Positions 24,326 through 33,797 of a stretch of 41,265 bases of DNA are shown here, in pieces (within the stretch, counting starts at the first letter, position 1; each line of letters begins with the position of its first letter). The notes beneath the pieces are model-generated. The model was given only the letters and a program-made list of their open reading frames with translations. It searched no databases and was not told the origin of the DNA. Origin of the DNA: Giesbergeria sp. (lineage in GTDB: Bacteria; Pseudomonadota; Gammaproteobacteria; Burkholderiales; Burkholderiaceae_C); the NCBI RefSeq assembly GCF_028686475.1, contig NZ_JAQUCA010000026.1, positions 1 to 41,265 on the forward strand, written 5' to 3'. A program made the translations under genes and the position numbers.

Positions 24326-25476
24326 CGCCCACTTTTGCGCCACTGCGCCATCGCGGCTTTGCCTGCCGGTGTCAGCAGCGGCTGCAATTGTCGCCAATTC
24401 AGGCTAATGCTGTCATTGCAGGCCCGCATGGCATGGCTGTGCAGGGTTTCAAACACCAAGCCCTGCGGGGTGGGATAGGGCTGTGCCAGCTCCATGTGTT
24501 CAACGTCTTGGGCGCAATCGTCCTCTGGGGTGTTGCGCGGGTCGTGCTTTTCTAGCAGGGTACGCAAAGGGGTGCGTAGTGCCTCGCCCGATGGGCCATG
24601 CTGGGGCGCAGCCGCTTTGGCTCCACCCTGCAACCAATCCCATACGGCCACCGGAGTGCCAGTTTGCAAATTCCAAGTCAGGTACGACACCGCAGAAAAA
24701 CTGTGTGCGCCACCGCAATACAGCTCAGGGGTAACATCGCGCAGTACCAACATGGCATCATTCCAGAGTACCGGTTCTAGCGCACTCTCCCAAGTGCTGC
24801 CGCCCATGCGCGTGCATTCGTAGTCTTGCACGGCTTGCTCGCCCAACCACTGGCGCGCATAGGTATTGAAGGCCACAATGCCCACACTGCTGCCGGGCAA
24901 GGCCAAAGAACGTGCAATCGGCGTGAACAATTCTTGGTAGGTGCGCCCTTGGTGTTGCCTAGGGCGTGATTGCACCGCGTGGGCTGCTTGGATAGGGGCA
25001 TAAAAATGGGCATCGCAAGGAGCCTCTTCTGGCGGGGCCGCCGCTGGTGCAGAAACACGCTGCAATTGGATAGGCCATTTTTTGGCCCCATCCAAGGCTT
25101 GCCAAGTGCCTTGCAAACCACCTTCGGTGTGGGGCAACAACTGCCAATGGGCCAGTGGACGCAGTTCTACGCTACCGGCATCGCGTAGCTGTTCGGTCAG
25201 GTTGAAATGCCCGGTGTGCAATGCCAAGGTCAGGGCCTCGTCACTGCTGCGGTCGGTGCTGCTGGCCTCTAGCCACAAACCCCGGCGCTGCGCTAAGTGG
25301 TAATACTGTGCCCCTTGTGCCGATAAACAAACCATCACCGCATGGGGGCCAATCTGGCCTTTCCAGGTGCCCGCATAGGTCAAAGCCGTGGACGTGGTTC
25401 CGGCATAGCCGCTGATGGTGGCCACAGCCAACCCAGCAACTGCACAGCGCAAAACGGCAGGAAGAGGCGCAAACAT
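24322..25476 (-). CDS. Exported protein of unknown function, RsiV/DUF3298-like C-terminal part
   Basis: The 384-residue protein starts with a signal peptide (LPAVLRCAVAGLAVATISGYA, cleavage expected near residues 24-26). The first half has WKGQIGPHAVMVCLSAQGAQYYH, a beta-rich pattern I cannot assign. The second half contains ELYCGGAHSFSAVSYLTWNLQTGTP in two pieces around GGAHSF, which recalls the YxGGAHG turn and 'T-G-x-x-v' strand of DUF3298 domains in exported proteins such as RsiV. Several cysteines suggest disulfides. It lies downstream of the actP terminator, so it probably has its own promoter. The function is unknown. Confidence 0.65.
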   Translation of the reverse strand: MFAPLPAVLRCAVAGLAVATISGYAGTTSTALTYAGTWKGQIGPHAVMVCLSAQGAQYYHLAQRRGLWLEASSTDRSSDEALTLALHTGHFNLTEQLRDAGSVELRPLAHWQLLPHTEGGLQGTWQALDGAKKWPIQLQRVSAPAAAPPEEAPCDAHFYAPIQAAHAVQSRPRQHQGRTYQELFTPIARSLALPGSSVGIVAFNTYARQWLGEQAVQDYECTRMGGSTWESALEPVLWNDAMLVLRDVTPELYCGGAHSFSAVSYLTWNLQTGTPVAVWDWLQGGAKAAAPQHGPSGEALRTPLRTLLEKHDPRNTPEDDCAQDVEHMELAQPYPTPQGLVFETLHSHAMRACNDSISLNWRQLQPLLTPAGKAAMAQWRKSGR

Positions 25477-25562
25477 TTTGAATCAAACTCCTTGAACCAA
25501 GCATACTAAACCTTCACCAGCCCCGTTCCAGCACTGGCCCCAGCGGCTATGGCAGACTGGCG

Positions 25563-25594
25563 AAAAAAAACCGGGCCACACGGACCCGGTTTTT
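25563..25594 (-). terminator. Rho-independent terminator of yjcH-actP
   Basis: ACCGGG at 25570-25575 pairs with CCCGGT at 25585-25590. An A-run at 25563-25570 gives eight U on the minus strand, just downstream of actP. T residues on the other side make it potentially bidirectional. Confidence 0.8.
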
Positions 25595-25644
25595 GTCAAC
25601 CACAGGCACCACATCCCATAGGAGGGTGCCTATGCGCTACCGAC

Positions 25645-27372
25645 TTAGTGGCCCGAAGCGCCAGAAGCACCCAAACCAGTTTCGGAACGAACCTTCTGAG
25701 CAGCAAACTCAGAGCGTTCGCGGGCAGCATTGGCGCTCTTGTCAGTGATCGAGAAGAACCAGACACCGAAGAAGCCGATGGTCATGGAGAACAGCGCAGG
25801 CGAGCTATAGGGGAACAGGGCCGAGCCAGCTGGATTGCCCAGCGTAGCTTCCCAGACCGAGGGCGAAACCACCGTCAGGGCCACAGAGGAAATCAGGCCC
25901 AAGAAGCCACCAATCACCGCGCCCTTGGTAGTGCAGTCTTTCCACAGCACCGACATGAACAACACAGGGAAGTTGGCCGAAGCAGCAATCGCGAAGGCCA
26001 GCGACACCATAAAGGCGATGTTTTGCTTCTCGAACGCAATACCCAGCACCACGGCAATCACACCCAGAGCCAAGGTAGTCATACGCGAAACCTTCAGCTC
26101 AGAAGCGCTGTCAGCATTGCCCTTTTTGATGACGGTAGCGTACAAGTCGTGCGATACCGCAGAAGCGCCCGACAAGGTCAAGCCAGCCACCACCGCCAGA
26201 ATAGTCGCGAAGGCCACAGCGGAGATGAAGCCGTAGAACACGTTGCCACCGACCGACTTGGCCACCAGCACAGCAGCCATGTTGGCCGTACCTGCACCGC
26301 CGTGGATGATGCCCTTGGCAGTATCAGCGTACTCGGGGTTGGTCAGCACCAAGGTGATAGCACCAAAACCGATGATGAAAATCAAGACGTAGAAGTAGCC
26401 AATCCAAGTGGTAGCCCACAGTACGGATTTACGGGCTTCTTTGGCATCAGGCACAGTAAAGAAGCGCATCAGGATGTGGGGCAGACCAGCAGTACCGAAC
26501 ATCAGAGCCATACCGAAAGAGATGGCAGAGATGGGGTCTTTAATGAAGCCACCGGGGCCCATGATAGCCAAACCAGCCTTGGCAGCCTCTTCAGGCGTTT
26601 TACCAGAGTTGGCAGCAATACCAGCACGCACTTCCACGCCCTTGGCAAACAGCGCTTCGGGGCTGAAGCCAAACTGGGCCAGCACCATAAAGGCCATGAA
26701 GGTCACGCCCGACAGCAGCAGCACAGCCTTGATGATCTGCACCCAAGTGGTGGCTGTCATACCGCCGAACAGCACGTACACCATCATCAGCACGCCCACG
26801 ATGACCACCGCCATCCAGTATTCCAGACCAAACAGCAGCTTAATCAGCTGACCTGCACCCACCATTTGGGCAATCAGGTAGAAGGCCACCACCACCAGCG
26901 TGCCCGAAGCAGCAAAGGCACGAATGGGGGTTTGTTGGAAGCGATAACCGGCCACGTCGGCAAAGGTGAACTTGCCCAAGTTACGCAGGCGCTCGGCCAT
27001 CAGGAAGGTAATGATGGGCCAGCCCACCAAGAAGCCCAGCGAGTAAATCAGGCCGTCAAAGCCCGAAGCCATCACCGCAGCCGAAATACCCAAGAACGAA
27101 GCAGCCGACATGTAGTCGCCCGCAATCGCCAAACCGTTTTGGAAGCCGGTAATACCACCACCGCCAGTATAAAAGTCAGCAGCAGACTTGGTCTTGGCTG
27201 CCGCCCATTTGGTGATGTAGAGCGTGCCGGCAACAAACACGGCAAACATGGCGATGGCCGTCCAGTTGGTGGCCTGTTTGGCCGCTTGGCCCACATCGCC
27301 GCCAGCGGCGTATGCGCCACCAGCAGCCAAGAGCGCCAGCAGCGCGCCGACAAATTGCACACGAGACTTCAT
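25645..27372 (-). CDS. actP: Cation/acetate symporter ActP
   Basis: ActP is a sodium:solute symporter that takes up acetate and related short acids. The 575-residue protein has a cleavable signal-like N-terminus ([19 protein letters not shown]) and about 13 membrane segments. SSS-family landmarks are [29 protein letters not shown] in the first part (read in two stretches) and [20 protein letters not shown] in TM8. The start overlaps the yjcH stop by 4 bp (ATGA). The usual yjcH-actP pair is followed by a strong terminator. The nearby DUF294/exonuclease pair is a common neighbour. A link to the liu and thiolase genes is only a shared acetyl-CoA theme. Confidence 0.95.
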   Translation of the reverse strand: MKSRVQFVGALLALLAAGGAYAAGGDVGQAAKQATNWTAIAMFAVFVAGTLYITKWAAAKTKSAADFYTGGGGITGFQNGLAIAGDYMSAASFLGISAAVMASGFDGLIYSLGFLVGWPIITFLMAERLRNLGKFTFADVAGYRFQQTPIRAFAASGTLVVVAFYLIAQMVGAGQLIKLLFGLEYWMAVVIVGVLMMVYVLFGGMTATTWVQIIKAVLLLSGVTFMAFMVLAQFGFSPEALFAKGVEVRAGIAANSGKTPEEAAKAGLAIMGPGGFIKDPISAISFGMALMFGTAGLPHILMRFFTVPDAKEARKSVLWATTWIGYFYVLIFIIGFGAITLVLTNPEYADTAKGIIHGGAGTANMAAVLVAKSVGGNVFYGFISAVAFATILAVVAGLTLSGASAVSHDLYATVIKKGNADSASELKVSRMTTLALGVIAVVLGIAFEKQNIAFMVSLAFAIAASANFPVLFMSVLWKDCTTKGAVIGGFLGLISSVALTVVSPSVWEATLGNPAGSALFPYSSPALFSMTIGFFGVWFFSITDKSANAARERSEFAAQKVRSETGLGASGASGH

Positions 27373-27677
27373 TTGGCAGCGTCCTTCAAGATTTCTTGGG
27401 TCAGGCGGTCAAACTCGCCATTGGCGCGGTTGACATAGTAGCCAGTGATGGCAATGGTGAAAATAATCACGCCCATGCCAATAGGAATACCAATCGAGGT
27501 CACACCCGCACCAATAGGCTGGGCCAAGAAAGGCTTGTTGAAGGCCACCAAGGCGATGAAGCCGTAATAGACAATCATCATCAAAATGGTCAGGGTTACA
27601 CCTATGCCGTTGCGCTTGGATTGCAACTCTAAGTATTTGGGATGGCGTTGTATCTTATCTACCACCGAATCGCTCAT
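27369..27677 (-). CDS. yjcH: DUF485 membrane protein YjcH
   Basis: The 102-residue protein has two membrane segments, about residues 23-46 ([20 protein letters not shown]) and 60-84. N- and C-terminal cytoplasmic tails carry the DUF485 pattern ([15 protein letters not shown] at the start, [13 protein letters not shown] at the end). It is the standard upstream partner of actP and probably assists or stabilises the transporter. A GAGGAG ribosome site lies upstream of the ATG. Confidence 0.93.
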   Translation of the reverse strand: MSDSVVDKIQRHPKYLELQSKRNGIGVTLTILMMIVYYGFIALVAFNKPFLAQPIGAGVTSIGIPIGMGVIIFTIAITGYYVNRANGEFDRLTQEILKDAAK

Positions 27678-27945
27678 GGCGTCGTCTCCTCAGGAATGGA
27701 TGAAAGGCAAAGCCGCAAAAAACACCAGCTTTACGAGGTTGGCCCATTCTGCAAACGGCGTCTGACCAACTCCTTACGAAAATCGCTCAAAACTGTCATT
27801 TAAGTATTTGATTTACTTGGGGGAAACCCGTTGGTAATTACCCTAGGTTTTGCCCTACCAAGAGTGGGACGACGGCTGTTTTTTTTGGTTTCAGGCACCA
27901 TCACACGGTTTTCTGCATTCTTTTGGTTGCTAAAGAAAGTTTTTC
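27678..27945. other. Divergent intergenic region between yjcH and uvrA
   Basis: This 268-bp region must hold the promoters of yjcH-actP and of uvrA. It contains a perfect 10-bp palindrome GGTAATTACC at 27833-27842 and a short inverted repeat AAGTA/TACTT at 27802-27818. I found no clear LexA box (CTGT-N8-ACAG) and no unambiguous -35/-10 pair. Confidence 0.35.
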
Positions 27946-30900
27946 ATGCAAGACGGCCTAATCCGCATTCGGGGTGCGCGCCAGCACAATCTCAAAAACT
28001 TGGACTTGGACATCCGCACCGGCGAGTTGACCGTGGTCACCGGCCCCAGCGGCTCGGGCAAGTCCAGTTTGGTGTTCGATACCCTGTATGCCGAGGGCCA
28101 ACGCCGCTATGTGGAAACCTTCAGTGCCTATGCGCGCCAGTTTTTAGAGCGCATGGACAAACCCGCCGTCGATGCCATCGAGGGCGTGCCGCCAGCCATT
28201 GCCATCGACCAAACCAACCCGGTACGCAGTTCGCGCTCCACCGTGGGCACCATGACCGAGCTGAACGACCACCTCAAGCTGCTGCTGGCGCGTGCTGGGC
28301 AGCTGTTTGATCGCCAAACCGCTCAGCCGGTGCGCCACGACAGCCCCGAAAGCATCTATGCCGCCTTGCAACGCCGCTGTGCTGCCACCGACCCGCGTTT
28401 GGTACTGACCTTTGCGGTAGAACTGCCTGCCGATACCAGCCCGGAGCAGCTCCAGCAATGGCTGTTGGCCAGCGGCTTTACCAAAGTGCAGGCACAACGC
28501 AGCATCGACACCCCCAGCGGGCCACGCCAAGTGCTGGACGTGGTGGCGGACCGCTTTCGTATCGGCAAGGTAGAAAAAGCCCGCGCCATCGAAGCGATTG
28601 AACTGGCCTTGCAACGCGGCAGCGGGCGTTTACAAGTCTGGGTGCTGCACGAAGGGTCAGCAGCGGCCCCAGAAACTTGGCGTTTTTCTACCGGCCTGCA
28701 TTGCCCTGACAGTGACTTGCGTTACAACGATCCGCTGCCTTCGGCGTTTTCCTTCAATTCGGCGGTGGGGGCGTGCGAAACCTGTCGGGGCTTTGGCCGC
28801 GTGATTGGCGTGGATTGGGGTTTGGTGATTCCCGATGGCAAGCGCACACTGCGCGAAGGCTGTATCAAGGTGATTCAAACCCCGGCGTGGAAAGAAGCCC
28901 AAGACGACCTGATGCGCCATGCCGAGGCCGAGGGCATCCCACGCGATACCCCTTGGAACCGCCTCACGCCGGAGCAACAGCACTGGGTGTTGCAAGGCTC
29001 ACCCCGTTGGAAAGGCCAATGGAACCAGCAGTGGTATGGCATTCAGCGCTTTTTTGATTATTTGGAAAGCAAAGCCTACAAAATGCACATTCGGGTGCTG
29101 CTGTCCAAATACCGCAGCTACACCGAATGCCCGCACTGCGCTGGCGCGCGCCTCAAAACCGAAAGCCTACTCTGGCGCATGGGCAGCAAAGAAGAGGCCG
29201 ATGCGGTGTTGCCGCCAGCACAGCGCTTTATGCCCGTGGGCGTGGCGTGGAGCCGCGCCCAACTCGAAGCCCTGCCCGGTTTGTGCCTGCACGACCTAAT
29301 GCGCTTACCGATAGTCCGTTTGCGCCAATTTTTTGCCGGTTTAGACAGCAGCGGCCAAGGCAGCGAGGCCCAAGCCCTGCGCTTGTTGCACACGGAGATT
29401 GGCACCCGGCTCAAGTACCTGTGCGATGTGGGTATTGGCTACCTGACGCTAGACCGGCAAAGCCGCACGCTGAGCGGCGGCGAGGTGCAGCGCATCAACC
29501 TGACCACGGCGCTGGGCACCTCCTTGGTCAACACCCTGTTTGTGTTGGATGAACCCAGCATTGGCTTGCACCCGCGTGATATGCACCGCATCACGCAAGC
29601 CATGTTGCGCTTGCGTGATGCGGGCAACACGCTGGTGGTGGTGGAGCATGACCCCGCCGCCATGCTGGCCGCTGACCGCATCATCGACATGGGGCCAGGT
29701 CCTGGCGAGCGCGGCGGCCAAATTGTGTTTGACGGCAGCACCGATGCCCTGCGTCACGCCGATACCCTGACTGGCCAATACTTGGGCGGACGCAAGCACA
29801 TCGGTATGGGCTTTCAGCGCCCGGTGAGCGAAGCTACACCGCGCCTACTGCTGGAAGGGGTGCGCGCGCACAATTTGCAAAATTTAACGGTGGGCTTTCC
29901 ACTGCAACGTTTGGTCACAGTGACGGGGGTGAGTGGCTCCGGCAAATCAACGCTGATTCAAAACGTGCTGGCCCCAGCCTTGCTGCGCCATTTTGGACTG
30001 GCCACCGAAGCCCCCGGAACCCACGACCGGCTGTTGGGTGCCGAACATCTGAGCGCCGTGGTGTTTGTCGATCAGTCGCCGATGGGCAAAACGGCGCGCT
30101 CTAATCCGGTCAGTTATGTCGGCGCTTGGGATGCCATCCGTGAATTGTTTGCCTGCACGCCGGTAGCGCGCCAGCGCGGTTATACCGCCGCCAAGTTCAG
30201 TTTTAACACTGGGGATGGACGTTGCCCCAGCTGTGGCGGCTCGGGCTTTGAGCATGTGGAAATGCAGTTTCTGAGCGATGTCTATTTGCGCTGCCCGGAT
30301 TGCCACGGCCAGCGCTATCGCCCCGAAATTTTAGAAGTGACACTAGAGCGCACCCGCCCCATGCTATCGGGGTCACCATCGGGGTCAGATTCCCATTCTT
30401 TGAAGAAATCAGATTCTGACCCCCATTTTTTGAATGTGGCTGATGTGCTGGAACTGACCGTGAGCGAGGCCGCTGTGCTGTTTGCCCAAGACCATGCGGT
30501 GATGGCTGGCCTGCGTCCGCTGTTGGAGGTGGGGCTGGAATACATCCGCTTGGGCCAGCCCGTGCCCACGCTGTCGGGCGGTGAAGCGCAACGGCTGAAA
30601 CTGGCCGGCCATCTGGCCGAAGCCGGGCGCACCGCCAGCAAATCGCGCCAGCCGCTGGCACGCAAAGGCACTTTGTTTTTATTGGATGAGCCTACCACTG
30701 GCCTGCATTTTGACGACATCGCCAAGCTGATGCGCGCACTGCGCCAGTTGGTGGACGTGGGGCATTCGCTGGTGGTGATTGAACACAATTTGGATGTCAT
30801 TCGGGCCAGCGACTGGCTGATAGACCTTGGCCCCGAAGGCGGCGAGGGCGGAGGCACCATCGTGGCCGAAGGCACGCCGCACGATTTGCGCCAGCACCCC

Positions 30901-33714
30901 ACATCGCACACCGGCGCAGCCTTGCGCGACTACGCACAAACGCTGGGCGTGCTGCCTTTGGGCGTGCAAGAGCCACCAGCGCGCTGGGGCCAAGCTGCCA
31001 GCGCCAGCACTGCACCTGCCATGCCCGAGAGCATCCAAATCATCAACGCCAAGGAACACAACCTGAAAGGCTTGTCGGTAGAGATTCCACGCGGGCGCTT
31101 CAATGTGATTACCGGGGTCAGTGGCTCGGGCAAATCGACACTGGCGTTTGATATTTTGTTCAACGAGGGCCAACGCCGTTATTTGGAATCGCTCAATGCC
31201 TATGCCCGCAGCATGGTACAACCTGCTGGACGGCCCGAAGTGGATGCGGTGTATGGCATTGCACCCACGGTAGCGATTGAGCAGCGCCTGTCACGCGGCG
31301 GGCGCAAATCCACCGTGGGCACGGCCACCGAGGTTTGGCATTTTTTGCGCCTGCTGTATGTCAAACTGGGGGTGCAGCATTGCATCCACGACGATGCGCC
31401 AGTGCAACCGCAAAGCATAGACCGCATCGCCGCGCAATGGCTAACGGAGTTTCGCGGTCAGCACATTGGCATTTTGGCCCCGCTGGTAGTGAACCGCAAG
31501 GGCGTTTATACCGAACTAGCCGACTGGGCGCGCCAGCGCGGCTACACCCATTTGCGCGTAGATGGCGAGTTTTTGCCGACCACCAGCTTCCCACGCCTCG
31601 ACCGCTTCAAAGAGCATTCCATCGAGTTGCCTATTCTCAGTTTAGACGTGGCCCCAGCGCAAGAAGCCCTGTTGCGCGCCGGTTTAGCGCAAGCGCTGGA
31701 GCATGGCAAAGGCGTGGTGCAGGTCTTGAGCGATTTACACGGCCTGCGCGAAGCCATGCAAACCGGCAGCAGCACGGCGGGCATTGGGCGCTTGCAGGTC
31801 TACTCGACCCTGCGGGCTTGCCCGGTCTGTGCCACCAGCTATGCCGAATTGCAACCCGCCCTGTTCAGCTACAACAGCAAGCATGGTTGGTGTCCGCATT
31901 GTGTCGGCACGGGCGTAGCGTTGACAGCCACGCAACGCAAGGCATTAGATGATTCGGTGCGCGACGACAAAGACAAAGGCCGCGAGCAAACTTTTGCCGA
32001 GCCAGACATCGACGAAGTCGCCGATACCCCCTGCCCGCATTGCGAAGGCACACGCCTGAACGCTACGGCACGCGCGGTGCGCTTTGGCGGCCACAGCATC
32101 ACCGAAGTGGCTCGCTGGCCGATAGGACACATCCAACACTGGCTAGACCAACTGAGCTTGAGTGAGCGCGAAGCGGGCATTGCACGCGATTTGATTCCCG
32201 AAATCCGCAGCCGTTTGCAATTTCTGCAAGAAGTAGGCTTGGGCTACCTGACGCTAGACCGGGGTGCGCCCACGCTGTCGGGCGGCGAGGCGCAGCGCAT
32301 CCGGCTGGCGGCACAACTGGGCAGCAACCTGCAAGGGGTGTGCTATGTGCTGGACGAGCCAACCATTGGCCTGCACCCGCGCGACAACCATATCCTGCTC
32401 AATGCCCTACAAAAGTTGGGCGACCAAGGCAACACACTGGTGGTAGTCGAGCATGACGAAGACACCATCCGCCGGGCCGAACACCTGATCGACATTGGCC
32501 CCGGTGCGGGCCAGCGTGGTGGGCAGCTGGTAGCCCAAGGCAGCGTGGCCGATCTGACAGCAGCATCAAACTCGCAAACCGGCCGCTATCTGTTGCACGC
32601 CATGCGCCACCCGCTGCAAGCGCGCCGAGCGGTGGATGAGACCCCAGGCACCACTTGGCTCACTGTGCATAGCGCACAGCTGCACAATTTGCAGCAAGTC
32701 ACGGCCCGCGTGCCGCTGCATCGGCTGGTGGCTATCACGGGCGTGAGTGGCTCGGGCAAATCGACTTTGGCGCGTGATGTCTTGTTGAGCAACGTCGCCG
32801 CCTGGGTGCAACAGCGCAGCACCCAGGCCGGACGGCAAGCGATGGACGCAGGCCAAGCCCCAGCACTGCACGGCTGCACCGGCCTGCAAGGCTTTGAGAG
32901 CATTGCCCGTGTGTTGGAAGTCGATCAAACGCCGATTGGCAAAACACCACGCTCCTGCCCAGCCACTTATATTGGTTTTTGGGACAACATCCGGCAACTG
33001 TTTGCCCAAACGCTAGAGGCCCAAGCGCGTGGCTACAGTGCCGGGCGCTTTAGCTTTAACACCGGCGCAGGCCGTTGCCCCAGTTGCGAAGGGGCCGGTA
33101 TCCGCACCATTGCCATGAGCTTTCTGCCCGATGTCAAAGTGCTGTGCGAGGTCTGCCACGGTGCGCGCTTTAACCCCGAAACGCTGGCCGTGACCTGGCG
33201 CGGTAAGCACATCGGCCAAGTGCTGAACATGGAAGTGGACGAAGCCGTGGGCTTTTTTGCCTCCATGCCCGCCATTGCCCACCCGCTGCAACTGCTGCAA
33301 GACGTGGGCTTAGGCTACCTGACTTTGGGCCAGCCCAGCCCCACCCTGAGCGGCGGCGAAGCCCAGCGTATCAAACTCGTGACGGAACTGACCAAGGTAC
33401 GCGACGACATCACACGCCGAGGGCAAAAAGCCGCCCATACCTTGTATGTACTGGATGAGCCGACCGTGGGCCTGCACATGGCCGATGTAGACCGATTGAT
33501 TCGGGTGCTGCACCGGCTGGTCGATGGCGGCCACAGCGTGCTGGTGATTGAGCACGACTTGGATGTGATTGCCGAAGCCGACTGGGTATTGGACTTGGGG
33601 CCAGAAGGCGGCGCTGCCGGTGGTTGCATTGTGGCCGCCGGTACGCCAGAAGCACTGGTGCAAGCCGGTACGCACACCGGCCAAGCCCTGGCCCCAGTGT
33701 TGGCACGCGCTTGA
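27946..33714 (+). CDS. uvrA: Tandem (class III-type) excinuclease ABC subunit UvrA, 1922 residues
   Basis: UvrA detects DNA damage and loads UvrB. The usual length is about 940 residues; this protein is two UvrA units in one chain. Four Walker A motifs lie near residues 33 (GPSGSGKS), 661, 1057 and 1599 (GVSGSGKS each). Each is matched by an ABC signature (LSGGEVQRINL, LSGGEAQRLKL, LSGGEAQRIRL, LSGGEAQRIKL) and a DEPT/DEPS Walker B. Zinc-finger-like CxxC pairs occur in each half (CPSCGGSGFEH with CPDCHGQRY; CPSCEGAG with CEVCHGARF). Double-length UvrA of this kind is known as class III. It is usually an extra UvrA of unclear role, so this need not be the cell's main one. A REP-like palindrome adds about 20 residues near residue 806. 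No uvrB is nearby. Confidence 0.93.
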   Translation: MQDGLIRIRGARQHNLKNLDLDIRTGELTVVTGPSGSGKSSLVFDTLYAEGQRRYVETFSAYARQFLERMDKPAVDAIEGVPPAIAIDQTNPVRSSRSTVGTMTELNDHLKLLLARAGQLFDRQTAQPVRHDSPESIYAALQRRCAATDPRLVLTFAVELPADTSPEQLQQWLLASGFTKVQAQRSIDTPSGPRQVLDVVADRFRIGKVEKARAIEAIELALQRGSGRLQVWVLHEGSAAAPETWRFSTGLHCPDSDLRYNDPLPSAFSFNSAVGACETCRGFGRVIGVDWGLVIPDGKRTLREGCIKVIQTPAWKEAQDDLMRHAEAEGIPRDTPWNRLTPEQQHWVLQGSPRWKGQWNQQWYGIQRFFDYLESKAYKMHIRVLLSKYRSYTECPHCAGARLKTESLLWRMGSKEEADAVLPPAQRFMPVGVAWSRAQLEALPGLCLHDLMRLPIVRLRQFFAGLDSSGQGSEAQALRLLHTEIGTRLKYLCDVGIGYLTLDRQSRTLSGGEVQRINLTTALGTSLVNTLFVLDEPSIGLHPRDMHRITQAMLRLRDAGNTLVVVEHDPAAMLAADRIIDMGPGPGERGGQIVFDGSTDALRHADTLTGQYLGGRKHIGMGFQRPVSEATPRLLLEGVRAHNLQNLTVGFPLQRLVTVTGVSGSGKSTLIQNVLAPALLRHFGLATEAPGTHDRLLGAEHLSAVVFVDQSPMGKTARSNPVSYVGAWDAIRELFACTPVARQRGYTAAKFSFNTGDGRCPSCGGSGFEHVEMQFLSDVYLRCPDCHGQRYRPEILEVTLERTRPMLSGSPSGSDSHSLKKSDSDPHFLNVADVLELTVSEAAVLFAQDHAVMAGLRPLLEVGLEYIRLGQPVPTLSGGEAQRLKLAGHLAEAGRTASKSRQPLARKGTLFLLDEPTTGLHFDDIAKLMRALRQLVDVGHSLVVIEHNLDVIRASDWLIDLGPEGGEGGGTIVAEGTPHDLRQHPTSHTGAALRDYAQTLGVLPLGVQEPPARWGQAASASTAPAMPESIQIINAKEHNLKGLSVEIPRGRFNVITGVSGSGKSTLAFDILFNEGQRRYLESLNAYARSMVQPAGRPEVDAVYGIAPTVAIEQRLSRGGRKSTVGTATEVWHFLRLLYVKLGVQHCIHDDAPVQPQSIDRIAAQWLTEFRGQHIGILAPLVVNRKGVYTELADWARQRGYTHLRVDGEFLPTTSFPRLDRFKEHSIELPILSLDVAPAQEALLRAGLAQALEHGKGVVQVLSDLHGLREAMQTGSSTAGIGRLQVYSTLRACPVCATSYAELQPALFSYNSKHGWCPHCVGTGVALTATQRKALDDSVRDDKDKGREQTFAEPDIDEVADTPCPHCEGTRLNATARAVRFGGHSITEVARWPIGHIQHWLDQLSLSEREAGIARDLIPEIRSRLQFLQEVGLGYLTLDRGAPTLSGGEAQRIRLAAQLGSNLQGVCYVLDEPTIGLHPRDNHILLNALQKLGDQGNTLVVVEHDEDTIRRAEHLIDIGPGAGQRGGQLVAQGSVADLTAASNSQTGRYLLHAMRHPLQARRAVDETPGTTWLTVHSAQLHNLQQVTARVPLHRLVAITGVSGSGKSTLARDVLLSNVAAWVQQRSTQAGRQAMDAGQAPALHGCTGLQGFESIARVLEVDQTPIGKTPRSCPATYIGFWDNIRQLFAQTLEAQARGYSAGRFSFNTGAGRCPSCEGAGIRTIAMSFLPDVKVLCEVCHGARFNPETLAVTWRGKHIGQVLNMEVDEAVGFFASMPAIAHPLQLLQDVGLGYLTLGQPSPTLSGGEAQRIKLVTELTKVRDDITRRGQKAAHTLYVLDEPTVGLHMADVDRLIRVLHRLVDGGHSVLVIEHDLDVIAEADWVLDLGPEGGAAGGCIVAAGTPEALVQAGTHTGQALAPVLARA
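30366..30387 (+). repeat. Direct repeat inside uvrA
   Basis: ATCGGGGTCA occurs at 30366-30375 and again at 30378-30387, a 12-nt period that keeps the reading frame (SGSPSGSD). It abuts the palindrome and may mark its insertion. Confidence 0.5.
30381..30423. repeat. REP-like palindrome embedded in the uvrA coding sequence
   Basis: GGGGTCAGATTC at 30381-30392 and GATTCTGACCCC at 30412-30423 are inverted copies with one mismatch, separated by 19 nt. GGGGTCAGA...TCTGACCCC hairpins resemble repetitive extragenic palindromes mobilised by Y1 (RAYT) transposases. Here the unit is read in frame as a Ser/Asp/Lys-rich loop (SDSHSLKKSDSDPHF) between two family-like stretches, LEVTLERTRP and NVADVLELTV. 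Confidence 0.6.
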
Positions 33715-33715
33715 C

Positions 33716-33782
33716 AAAAAATCGTCATGCCTTGGCGGCATAGTGGGCACACAAGCCGCCATCAGGCAGCCTCGATTTTTTT
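33716..33782 (+). terminator. Terminator-like long hairpin after uvrA
   Basis: AAAAAATCG at 33716-33724 pairs with CGATTTTTT at 33773-33781, with further inner pairing TGCCT/AGGCA and GCGGC/GCCGC. The trailing T-run fits a rho-independent terminator. The long A/T arms also allow function on the other strand. Confidence 0.65.
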
Positions 33783-33797
33783 GAACGGCTTTTTTTT

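Noticed and set aside
25549-27438. A 629-codon open frame on the plus strand opposite actP
   Set aside because: It is antisense to the clearly recognisable ActP/YjcH sequence, is rich in His, Gln and Arg as expected for a shadow frame, and shows no family motif.
27840-27945. LexA/SOS box for uvrA
   Set aside because: The CTGT near the T-run has no properly spaced ACAG partner.
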